Shown: piece by piece, positions 25,801 through 36,266 of the stretch
Layout of the letters: each line of letters begins with the position of its first letter
How positions within the stretch are numbered: position 1 is the first letter of the stretch
NCBI GenBank assembly: GCA_030141605.1
Contig: JAQGDQ010000149.1
Span: forward strand, 124,001 to 188,000
Length of the DNA stretch: 64,000 nucleotides
Reading direction: 5' to 3'
DNA from: Tubiluchus corallicola
Lineage: Eukaryota > Priapulida > Priapulimorpha > Priapulimorphida > Tubiluchidae
Notes under the pieces: generated by a model
Told to the model about the DNA's origin: nothing
The model's database searches: none
Seen by the model: the letters and a program-made list of their open reading frames with translations, nothing else
Program-made: the position numbers and the translations under genes

Positions 25801-28800
25801 ATTCCCATAAGCATTTTCGAGCTGCAGCGTATTGCATTTACCCGCTCGAGACTACAGGGGTATAAATTAAAGATTAAAACTTGTAGATGGTAGCGTCAAC
25901 CTCGTGGACGGAGACTGTGCCCTTGTGGTTCTGTGCAGACATATTGTAACAGTGTCCTCTCACTGAACAAAGTAGAAACAGTTTTGTTAATGTAGATTTC
26001 ACGTCACTCCATTCTGTAATTTCAAGCAAAGAAGCTTTTGAAATCTGTTATAAATTATTAGAGTCATTTGATACATTATAACGTTCTTTCCAAACTAACT
26101 CTTAGTTTAGATCATTAGTGCTTTTTTGCATCCTTGTAAATATTATTAATGTATTACGTATGTTTTGTATCTTGTTCAGTAGATCATTATGTACTTGCGT
26201 TTACTGCAAACTTGCTATGTATTCTGGACTAATATATAGAGTTGCCCCACTTTAACGTTATTGTCTCGATATGTTAATATTGCAAAGTATTAGTCAATAA
26301 ATTACTACTGCTACTATAAAAAGATAAATGTAATAATAATTAATAACTAAGAAATAACGGGAAATACAATGATTTTTTTATTAAGTTGCCTCTGATATTT
26401 TCACTCAGAAAATATGTGCCCATCTTGATTCTTTGCAAAATGATTAAAATCATATTCCAACAGTTAACCAAAGCAGACAAGTAGTTTTGAAACCCTGTAC
26501 CTTCTTAAAGTTTTTTGCATAGCTAAAGTAAAAAAATTGTTGTGTGGAATGATTGCAATTCTAGCAAAAATAGGTTAAAGATACAAAAGCATTGTACAAG
26601 TATGTGTTACTCATGTCAACACGTGGCACAAGGTGCAGTCATTAAAAAAATACACGAAATATGAAAAAACACTCCTACATTTCTACACAGAAATAGCACA
26701 CCAGTATACATGCTAATGGCTATTAATTAAGTTACTTTTTAAGCAAGTTCTTAAGGTAATGACATTTTATGCAAGTATCTTTAGCTAAAAACACAATATA
26801 TTTTTAGCCCAGTATTTTATTTCTTGATCAAGTAGCATAATTTTATTATAGCTGCATTTTAATGGGAACGAGAAAAGGCATGTGCACAAAAATTATGAAC
26901 TAAATGCTTCTGTTAATGTAAATAATTATCAGTTAACTCGCACCGTGGATGGACATATGTGATATGTGTCGCAAATACCAGAGAATGGTCCTATAACAAG
27001 TTAATAATGCACAGCTAGTAGACATACTTGTGTGCTGTAGGTGAGGGTGATTTCATGTGCATTTTTGCACAGTATTTTTCATTTTTGTTTAGTGCCTTGC
27101 GTTTGTTATTTACAAATACATTACTTTTTTACCCTACTGATAAGGGAAAGCTTTCTGACTCTAGGGAACTGATTTTGATGCTTTTGTGGTCAAAGAACGA
27201 ACACATCTTGATACTTGAATATATTTTTTTGCTAATGACTTGGAAGATTAAGCGGGAAGTGTCAAAAATTTAATAATAATTTCAATTGCATAATATCAGT
27301 TATTTCATGTTTAAGCTTTTATGCACACATTACTGTGTGTTTAAACGCAGACAGTTGTGCCCGATACATTTCCACAGATACGTTTTTAATAATTCAATAC
27401 AGATAAAGCCATAAAAATTTCAGTGACTTTATGAGCTTGAGTAGAAATGTCTGTATTGACTGGAGTCAGGGACCTCAGCAGAAGATTTTACTGCTGAAGT
27501 ATTCTTGGAACTTTGTGTGATTACCTTTAGCTTACACTGTTGTCATTTTGCTCAGTTTTACAACAGAGAACCCTCTAAATTGACACGTTTAAAAACAAAC
27601 TAAGAACTGGTGAACTTTATGTTTTTATGTTAGTTGGGAACTTTATTATTTTTTCTTTGTGCATGTGGTGGTAACTTTTGATTTTATAGGCACTAATATG
27701 GACATCTAAAATATTGAAACAAATATTACAACAGATGAATAGATCAAACTGACCCGCCCGCGAGATTTATAATAATTATGAAAATTGCTTGATGCCTTTG
27801 CATATATTTTATAAATACGCCCAGTCGTACATTCAAAACAAATGTTTGTAAAATAATTTAACACATTAGCCTAGGTTTTGCTACTATGAGGTAGCTGTAA
27901 CTCTGATATTGCTAAAGGTTAACTGTATCTTGATCGTTTTTTACTGTATTGTCCAAAGGTTGTAAAACGGATGTGTTTGAACTAACTAAATGTTAACTGG
28001 CACAATCATCTATATGTTAGGCTGTACTGTGTTCTTAATATTAATAAATTGAAAAGTGTCACTTGAGATTACTCGTCTATCGGGCTTATTTATATCCTTC
28101 AAGCTAAGCCAGTAGACTTGATAAATAATACATGAAAATGCATTACTTTGAATAATAATTCAGAATATCACTGTAACGTCATTGGGAATTTGCATGCTTT
28201 TTTTTATAATCTTAAAACTAAAATAAATTGCAAAATTGATGTAGGGCAAAATGGTTATGCACAAAATATTTAAGAATTGATTAAGAACTGGTAACTTTTT
28301 ACAAAAGCTGCATTTAGATGGCTTGTTTGAATTTAGAATGATGCTTGAGTGCAAGGTTTTTCTTCTAGGGCTGTGAAAGATTGTGTGTATGTTGTCCACA
28401 TTGCCAGTCCATTTCCGGTTCAGCAGAATCTTCCGGCTGATAAAGAAGATGAAATCATAAAGCCCGCTGTCGATGGTACTCTAAATGTCCTTAAAGCATG
28501 TAAGGAAGCAAAGACAGTTAAGAGGGTCGTGTTGACCAGCAGCTCAGCCGCCATCATGTGTAAGTAGTGAAAGCAAGACCATTTAAAGATAATATATATG
28601 GCAATATATGGCCGTCTTTGGCAATGCAGACTTCCCTATTTATAAAATCACCTTTACTTTTGGATGGAACAGTGTAGTCAAGTCATTATATGGTTTGGCC
28701 AAAAAATCGTACTAAAGGTTTTTTGCTGAAAGTTTATCCACGGGTGTTAGAGTGTTTCAGAAAAAGTCGACAAAAATCTGCTCATAGAAACATGGTTGAT

Positions 28801-31800
28801 TTGCATAATTTCAATATGGCGACACTATAAAGTTTCAAGCTGACTGTACTACAACCTTTTTTTTCTAGTTCACTTTAGACCCTCTAAATATACATGTATA
28901 AGTGTTTGGTTACATGGTACGTGATACATGATACACAAACAAAATACATGAACACTGCTGTTCAATACAAGAATGGAAGAAATGAAATTTTGAAAAGAAA
29001 AACTATATTCAAAAACCAACAACTACATAAAGTTATAACAGTGTATAATATAGTTGAAATCAAAGTTGTGATTCAGACCCAGTTTTGAAACTTCACTTCT
29101 GGTGGAGCATCGAGATATGTATCATTTTTGTATCATTTAACTACCAGCTGTCATGTATCATTCTTTCTCATATTGACTTCTTTATCAGCCGTCATGTATC
29201 ATTTTTCTCATATTGGCCCTACTAATATAGGAGTATAGTTTACAGTATAGGAGTAAAAATCTTACTGTGGAAATGTCCTTTAGTTGCTGTGCTTAAGTTT
29301 GAACTAATCTGCCCTCCACAAATTGTGTGCTATTGAATCTCACTGCTCATTACTTGATACATTTAAAATTGTAAAGAAGTTAGTTTTATTCAGTTTTTGC
29401 ATTTTTTCATTTCACCTTTATCTTCTTTAGAATTTGGCGTATCATGAAGTCACTATATGTATTCATTCATTCTATTCTACACCTCTAGAGATACCTGGAT
29501 TTTAGAAACCTCTTTTTACATGTTGCAAACATAAGTATTTCCCTACATACAAAAAATGAAAAACTGATTTAAAGTTACCACACTACAATTACTGAGTTTG
29601 TAAGGGAAGTATTTGTGCAGTGTTAACCACACCACATGTGCTTATTTAGCAAAGTCCATTTAACACCAATCACCCACTATCGGGCCTCAATAAAAGCTGC
29701 TGTTCAGGCTCAAACAGTATAAATGCTGCAGAAAAATTGTTTTAAAATACCAGCATTTACCAATGTTGTTCACAGTGGTGGGCGATACCACCAATTTCAA
29801 GTAACTGTGATTACCAATTACTTTAAGGTAGTAATCGATTAATCAGTTACTGAGATTGCTCATTGCTATCCATTTCCCACCTGGGTGGGTTACAAACCTG
29901 TGCTACCAGTGCGTGCTAATGCTCAGCTGAAATCATATGCACGGTTTGTGTTTGAGAGTGTTTACATCTGTAACATACCCGTGTTAAAAGTTATTTCAAA
30001 TGCATTTTGCATCTTCATATTTCAAACTGCATTATGAACTCAGTAACGCAACTTTATTTGTTTACTATTCGATTAATTAGCAAAGTAATTGATACTAGAG
30101 ACTTACGCTCAAGTAATCGATTACTAGTAGTCGATTACACCCACCTCTAGATGTAAGTTGACAAATTGTTTGGCACACTAAATTTTCTGTGCATTTTTCA
30201 GCTGATTCTGCAAATGATCCAGAGAAGAAGTTTACAGAAGAGGACTGGGCTGATGCTGAGAAAGCTGAGACTTATACAAAAAGCAAAATACTAGCAGAAA
30301 AAGCAGCCTGGGATTATATAAAAGAACTTCCCGGTGAATTGGGCTTAATAAATACAATAATTAGTGGGATTAAGTTCTCTAAAACATGAAAATTTCGCAA
30401 AGAGCATTCTGTCTGCCTATCCATAGATCTGTCCATCCATCCGTCCTTCCATCCAGCCATCTGTCATTAATGAAACTGTTCACTCATTTTTTGAGGTGGC
30501 ATGATACACTATTATTTTTTCCACTTGTATTTTTTATATATCGTAGCACAATTTATACTTTAAATTTTTATTTGCAAATAAAAACGAGGCCTTGCGTAAA
30601 GTGGTTAAGTAATAAGTGCAGTAATTTTGTCATATTCAATTTGCAAAGATTACTTTTGATTTACAGTTTTCTAGCAACAATGTTTTAGTTTCAATAAATG
30701 GCACAATATATGTAATATTTCTTTTGACGTCAAGGAACATTTTTGGTAATTATAAGAGGAAATCAATATTCTTTGTGGGTAGTGTCCTATTTCTTGTGAG
30801 TTTGCTTACAATGTTTTCTATAATGCAGATGAAGAAAAATTTGAACTAGTGGTATTGAATCCTGCATTTGTTATGGGTCCTGTACTGAATGGCTCACAAT
30901 GTACAAGTGCATTTATCATTAAGCGCCTGTTAGAGCGTTCAATGCCTGCTGTACCAAGACTGAATTTTCCCGTTGTTGATGTACGTGATGTAGCAGCAGC
31001 CCACGTCAGAGCAGTCACTTCTTGTGAAGCTGTTGGTATGCTTCTTTTTTTTATTATAACCGCAGAGGGTGGGTGTAGTAGGGATTTAAAATATTATCTC
31101 TGTTCTTCCTCACTCGGAAGTGTTGATGATAGAACTGAAAATGTAATTCTTATTGATCGAAGATATTCTAGCTTTTTCAAAGTGAATGCTTTGTTATTAT
31201 TAAACAAAACATTTTATTTTGTTCTGATCAGCCAGTTTTGGTCACACAGGTTTACAGTATAAATCTGTATTTATACTAACTTGTATATGTATGAATTTTC
31301 CCGTTGTTGATGTACGTGACGTAGCAGCAGCCCATGTCAGAGCAGTCACTTCTTGTGAAGCTGTTGGTATGCTTCTTTTTTTTATTATAACTGCAGAGGG
31401 TGGGTGTAGTGGGGATTTAAAATATTATCTCTGTTCTTCCTCACTCGGAAGTGTTGATGATAGAACTGAAAATGTAATTCTTATTGATCGCAGATATTCT
31501 ACGTTTTTCAAAGTGAATGCTTTGTTATTATTAAACAAAACATTTTATTTTGTTCTGATCAGCCAGTTTTGGTCACACAGGTTTACAGTATAAATCTGTA
31601 TTTATACTAACCTGTATATGTATGAATTTTCCCGTTGTTGATGTACGTGATGTAGCAGCAGCCCATGTCAGAGCAGTCACTTCTTGTGAAGCTGTTGGTA
31701 TGCTTCTTTTTTTTATTATAACTGCAGAGGGTGGGTGTAGTGGGGATTTAAAATATTATCTCTGTTCTTCCTCACTCAGAAGTGTTGATGATAGAACTGA

Positions 31801-34800
31801 AAATGTAATTCTTATTGATCGCAGATATTCTAGCTTTTTCAAAGTGAATGCTTTGTTATTATTAAACAAAACATTTTATTTTGTTCTGATCAGCCAGTTT
31901 TGGTCACACAGGTTTACAGTATAAATCTGTATTTATACTAACCTGTATATGTATGAATTTTCCCGTTGTTGATGTACGTGATGTAGCAGCAGCCCATGTC
32001 AGAGCAGTCACTTCTTGTGAAGCTGTTGGTATGCTTCTTTTTTTTATTATAACTGCAGAGGGTGGGTGTAGTGGGGATTTAAAATATTATCTCTGTTCTT
32101 CCTCACTCGGAAGTGTTGATGATAGAACTGAAAATGTAATTCTTATTGATCGCAGATATTCTACGTTTTTCAAAGTGAATGCTTTGTTATTATTAAACAA
32201 AACATTTTATTTTGTTCTGATCAGCCAGTTTTGGTCACACAGGTTTACAGTATAAATCTGTATTTATACTAACCTGTATATGTATGAATTTTCCCGTTGT
32301 TGATGTACGTGATGTAGCAGCAGCCCATGTCAGAGCAGTCACTTCTTGTGAAGCTGTTGGTATGCTTCTTTTTTTTATTATAACTGCAGAGGGTGGGTGT
32401 AGTGGGGATTTAAAATATTATCTCTGTTCTTCCTCACTCAGAAGTGTTGATGATAGAACTGAAAATGTAATTCTTATTGATCGCAGATATTCTAGCTTTT
32501 TCAAAGTGAATGCTTTGTTATTATTAAACAAAACATTTTATTTTGTTCTGATCAGCCAGTTTTGGTCACACAGGTTTACAGTATAAATCTGTATTTATAC
32601 TAACCTGTATATGTATGAATTTTCCCGTTGTTGATGTACGTGATGTAGCAGCAGCCCATGTCAGAGCAGTCACTTCTTGTGAAGCTGTTGGTATGCTTCT
32701 TTTTTTTATTATAACTGCAGAGGGTGGGTGTAGTGGGGATTTAAAATATTATCTCTGTTCTTCCTCACTCAGAAGTGTTGATGATAGAACTGAAAATGTA
32801 ATTCTTATTGATCGAAGATATTCTAGCTTTTTCAAAGTGAATGCTTTGTTATTATTAAACAAAGCATTTTATTTTGTTCTGATCAGCCTGTTTTGGTCAC
32901 ACAGGTTTACAGTATAAATCTGTATTTATACTAACCTGTATTTGTATTTGTACTTGTACCTATATTTGTACTAACTATAATTTTGTATTTTTTGGAGGGG
33001 GGTGGAATGTAGTCTATTATTAATTTCTGCAGAAATCAACTGACCCATTAAATTTTGTTAAAATTAGTGACTGATTAATGATTGATCTTGATATTGTGGC
33101 ACTCATTAATTGTTGATTGATTGATTATCAGTTTTCGGTAAATTTAGTAATTTTTATCATGCTCTTATAACTACTTGGTTAAGAAAACAAATGATCAGTT
33201 TTTAAACAACTGATTGTATTGGACTAACGTTTTGTTTGTGCTCAGAACAACATTGCTTGGGAATTTTTAGTGTAAATTGGATGACACTAATTACAACATT
33301 ACAACATTAAAAGCATATTTGCAGGTAATCGGCACATATTGTATGCTGAAAGTGTTTGGATGAAGGATATGGCAGCTGCTCTGGCAAAGGAGTTTCGACC
33401 TCAAGGCTATAATGTGCCCACTGCTAACTGTCCGTATTTTGCTATGTGGCTGTACAGCTTGTTTGATCGTAATCTCAAACAGATGCTGCCAAAAGTTGGT
33501 AAAGAAGTCAAGCTTGACAACACCAGGGTATTTAAGCATTCTGTAATTTATATTCTAGTAATTGATAACAATTTGTTTGCTGTGAACAGTAAAGTTTATT
33601 TTTGATAAAGTTGTTTGAGAATGGGATGTGTTGTTAAAGGATAAACGTTTGACCTACATCTCATTAGTTTTTTATTATACTTTTAGTGTCGGCATAAACT
33701 TGATAATTGGTCAATTGCAAATTGTTTAGTTTATTCACAGATTTGTGGTCAATGTTCTCTTTTTATTGCTTAGATGAAAGAGGTGTTTAAAATAGAAGAT
33801 CGTGAGATAAATTCTACATTTATTGACATGGCTTATTCGCTTATTGATTCTGGCATCGTAAAAAAACCAAAGCCAAAGAAGCAAAAACCAGTGAAGGAAG
33901 ATAAATCAAATGGCGAAACAAAGAAAGAGGAGAAAGAAGATGGTGGGACATTTTTTATATAGTATATAGTCAAAATGATTTTCAAAAGTACTACTTAAAG
34001 CATATAACCCTTTGCTGTTATCCAAACTAAAGTCATTGATGTGATGACGGGTAACAGGTAATTTCAAGAGAGGATCGAAGCAACACTTAAACAAAATCTT
34101 AAGACGGCTGTCTTGTAAGCTTTGGGCCAGTCTGTGGATTAGCATTGGATGCTTGTTAAATATTGTTGTGTCATTATATATCTTTAACCTTTTAGGATAC
34201 ATAATTTTAACAAATACATTAGTTTTAATGCACACAGTTGTCTAAAATTGTTTCTAATCTTTCAGCTTGAAAATAAATTTCTGTTTATTTCTTTGAGATC
34301 TTGCTTTATGTGAGAAAGGGCTTTCACCTTAAATCTAAATTGAATTACCTTAGAGAATTATAACACTAATAATTAATATTAATAAGATTTTGCTACTGTT
34401 TTTCATTGAGTTATTTATTATTAAGATTTTTCATTGAACTAGGGTCACCAAACTCACAGGATTGGTAGCCCTGAGCGGGAGATGTACAACAGTGTGGTGA
34501 CCACTTACCACTGGTCAAGGGGAAGGGTAGTGGCTATCGGTCAGTTTTCTTTACAATGCATCGCCTCCTAGAGCTTTCGGTTTTTTCCAATTTTTTTTTC
34601 ACAAGTATTTGGGCTCTGAGGAGCAGGTGTGCACCTACGGTTTTAAAACAACGAGCTTTAAATGCCCGAAGGAGGGGCCAAAATGCAAAATTTGGGTCCC
34701 CCAATTGGTAACCTTTTACATGCTGAGGGCTAGGGACATAAAACTAACAGGGTACACTCTCTGGGCAAAGTTATCTACATATACATGTGACCGGAGTTGC

Positions 34801-36266
34801 CAGGTCAAAAGTCACGGAGCGGGCGAGTCTCATTTATTTTTCTTTATGGTCCATCTGCTCCCACATTTGTTGAGCTAGGATAGCAATGTTTGGTATGTTG
34901 CAAGGTGGTGTCGTGGCCTTGCACGTCACAAAATAAGGGATGCGCGCATATAGCAAAATGTTCCGCTAGGAAGCAAAAACCGAAAAAGGGGGGTCAAGAA
35001 CAGAAGTGAACAGAGTGTTGAGCAATGGTACCTTGTAGCATACCAAATGAAAGGTCTTGATGAGACAAATTGAATGGTGTAAATTATGCCAAGACTGGTT
35101 AATGTCTGACCTCAGTAGGGGGCAAAAACCAAAAAATGGTGGTCGGGAACAGAAGTGCTGACTGTTCATGGCTGATATCTGTCATTGAATATGCTGTATC
35201 TACTTTAACCACAGATTGCTAATGTCACAATTGGTAATTCTAAATTACAAAATAGTTAATCCCTCTGGAATTTGTTGAAAATTTAGATCAATGTCAAGTA
35301 TTTTTTGTCATTTTTATGCAGATTTAATTGAATTTCAACATAGTTGCAATGATCAATGTCTAAATATTTAATTTTTTTAGTAGCAGAGAAGGTAGAAGAA
35401 GTTGCAACAGCTGCTACTGAGGAAGTAGCTGACAAGTCAGCACCAACTGCCAGTGCAGAGGACATAAAAGAGGTACTGTAATGTAGAAACTGTCTATAAG
35501 TTTATCTATGTCCATTTATACTATTTGTTTTTTTTTCATTAGACCAGATAGAGAAAAAAATATTTCATGATTAATTGGAAAACTTGTGCTTGCAATGATT
35601 AGAACTATGTAATAATTATTTATTTGGACTGTCACATTTGTGCAAGAAGGAAGTAGGGTAGATATGCTTCATAAATGATTTCATGCAGACATTTTATCTC
35701 AGCAGGAAATTAACATACACAAAAAGAGCTGAAAACCATGCATATATGATTACTTAGTAGAGCTTGTTGCGCAATGAAGAAAAAAATTTACTCATGTCAT
35801 GGAGAGTCTCTTGCATATCGTTCTTTCAGTAAAACACTACTCTTCCAATTTTTTGCTGTTTTTCATTTTCATTAGTTTTCTTTTCTCTTTAATGTGGGAA
35901 TTTGTAAAATGTAGCCTGAGTTCATGTTGATGTTACTGTTTATTTCTATTAATGAACTAGGAATGCAAAGAGGAAAAAAGTGAGGTGGTGAAATCCGAAA
36001 TTTCCGTTGAAGAGAATAAGGTGGAAACAAAAACCGAAGTGAGAACTGTCATTGAAAAAAGCGTGGTGACAGTTACGGAGCAAATAGTGGAGTTGCAATC
36101 AGATGGAAACACAGAGGACAAAGTTGAGAAAATGATAGAGGAGAAAGTTGATAGTTTGGTAGAAAAATTGACCGATGAGCAGAAGGAAGAAGGAGGTGAG
36201 CAAAAGGAAGAAGGTGAAAAGGATGGAAATGTAGAGGAAAAGAAAGAAGAAACTGGTAGTGAGTGA
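16872..36266 (+). CDS. Dihydroflavonol-4-reductase-like extended SDR with a charged C-terminal tail, ten exons, 512 aa
   Basis: Exons: 16872-16908 (exon 1B), 21435-21547, 22147-22235, 28369-28559, 30202-30333, 30829-31035, 33325-33527, 33774-33942, 35381-35472 and 35961-36266. Phases agree at every junction and total 513 codons. Residues 13-25 form the Rossmann motif [13 protein letters not shown], with Ala24 where many SDRs have a third Gly. The catalytic set is Ser137-139 (TSSSA) and Tyr168-Lys172 (YTKSK). NPAFVMGP and [17 protein letters not shown] are typical of the DFR/anthocyanidin-reductase/3-beta-HSD-like group, so an NAD(P)H-dependent carbonyl reductase is expected; the substrate is unknown. 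The enzyme domain ends near residue 350. About 160 Lys/Glu-rich residues follow, encoded by exons 8-10, an addition not usual in the family. The exon 8 donor (GTGGGA) is weak. A candidate poly(A) signal AATAAA is at 36659. Alternative exon 1A would give 506 aa. Confidence 0.92.
16958..17010 (-). repeat. Possible tRNA-derived fragment just after exon 1B
   Basis: On the minus strand GTGGCGCAACTGTCTGAGTG followed by CTGGACTTTCCATCTA resembles a tRNA D-arm and anticodon arm. No convincing B box follows, so only a SINE or tRNA fragment is suggested. Confidence 0.3.
17340..17480 (+). repeat. Dispersed repeat family R2, single unit
   Basis: Contains CATTCGATTCGTCTCATCGA followed by GACCCTTCATTTGATAT, then a TTTTGGTTTTTGTCCCC block, matching the R2 units at 14.7-14.9 kb and, inverted, at 35.0 kb. 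Confidence 0.6.
17628..18144 (+). mobile_element. hAT-like non-autonomous element (MITE), 517 bp
   Basis: The left end CAGTGGCGGCTCGTG pairs with the right end, whose reverse complement reads CAGTGGTGTCTCGTAG. The flanks are an imperfect 8-bp duplication, GGTGAGGG before and GGTGATTG after (6 of 8 match). CAGTGG ends and 8-bp duplications are typical of hAT elements. The interior has no transposase. It lies in the long first intron of the reductase, about 0.7 kb after exon 1B. Confidence 0.65.
18145..21434 (+). other. Reductase intron 1, remaining part
   Basis: AT-rich intronic sequence without a recognisable gene. A short CATA microsatellite is near 19160. Nothing else could be supported. 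Confidence 0.6.
23200..26320 (+). mobile_element. Decayed non-LTR (LINE) retrotransposon in reductase intron 3
   Basis: A reverse-transcriptase ORF broken by stops and frameshifts. Pieces in order: a linker region from about 23938 to 24440 with [19 protein letters not shown] (RT motif 1-2 region); the [13 protein letters not shown] region around 24575, one frame from the preceding piece; 24632-24940 with [19 protein letters not shown] and [13 protein letters not shown] (RT motif A region); the YMDD catalytic box at about 25085; a C-terminal zinc-knuckle-like segment [17 protein letters not shown] near 25900-25960. The 3' end probably lies near 26320 after AATAAATTACTACTGCTACT. The 5' boundary is uncertain and the clade was not assigned. 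It is in the same orientation as the host gene and is not functional. Confidence 0.85.
26321..28368 (+). other. Reductase intron 3, 3' part
   Basis: AT-rich intron without recognisable genes or elements, ending at the acceptor TTCTAG before exon 4. Confidence 0.6.
29100..29220 (+). repeat. Short tandem repeat with TGTATCATT units
   Basis: ATGTATCATTTTTGTATCAT, then two roughly 55-bp units containing CAGC-GTCATGTATCATT and TTCTCATATTG. Small local duplication in reductase intron 4. Confidence 0.55.
29773..30149 (+). mobile_element. hAT-like MITE in reductase intron 4, about 377 bp
   Basis: The left end is CAGTGGTGGGCGATACCACC. The right end, read inverted, is TAGAGGTGGGTGTAATCGAC. Both arms carry repeated TAATCGATTA-type blocks that form further internal inverted repeats. 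CAGNGGTGGG termini are common in hAT-type MITEs. The 8-bp flanks match poorly, so the exact ends are uncertain. It ends only about 50 bp before the acceptor of exon 5. Confidence 0.6.
30962..32947 (+). repeat. Six-copy 331-bp tandem array spanning the exon 6 donor
   Basis: Copies start at 30962, 31293, 31624, 31955, 32286 and 32617. Each begins with the last 74 bp of exon 6 ([17 protein letters not shown] codons plus the donor GTATGC) followed by 257 bp of intron 6. Copies are almost identical. Diagnostic differences (CTCGGAAG or CTCAGAAG; TCTACGTT or TCTAGCTT) show copies 1 and 3 alike and copies 2 and 4 alike, so a two-unit block was itself duplicated. Only copy 0 lies in the main reading frame; the others sit in the intron and duplicate donor sites without an obvious new acceptor. 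Confidence 0.97.
34436..34700 (+). repeat. Dispersed repeat family R1, copy 2 (reductase intron 8)
   Basis: GGTAGCCCTGAGCGGGAGAT, GCCTCCTAGAGCTTTCGGTT and TTTTTTTCACAAGTATTTGG match in order the blocks at 13.7-14.0 kb. Confidence 0.65.
34966..35169 (-). repeat. Dispersed repeat family R2, two inverted units (reductase intron 8)
   Basis: Two units with a spacing of about 149 bp share GCAAAAACC-AAAAA-GG and GAACAGAAGTG. The segment ATGAAAGGTCTTGATGAGAC is the reverse complement of the block found at 14.7 and 17.35 kb. Confidence 0.6.

Noticed and set aside
31291-32917. Five repeated open frames of 100 codons as a tandem gene family
   Set aside because: They are exon 6 ends read through into intron 6 in the 331-bp array; the part after the donor has no protein-like features and each copy lacks its own start context.
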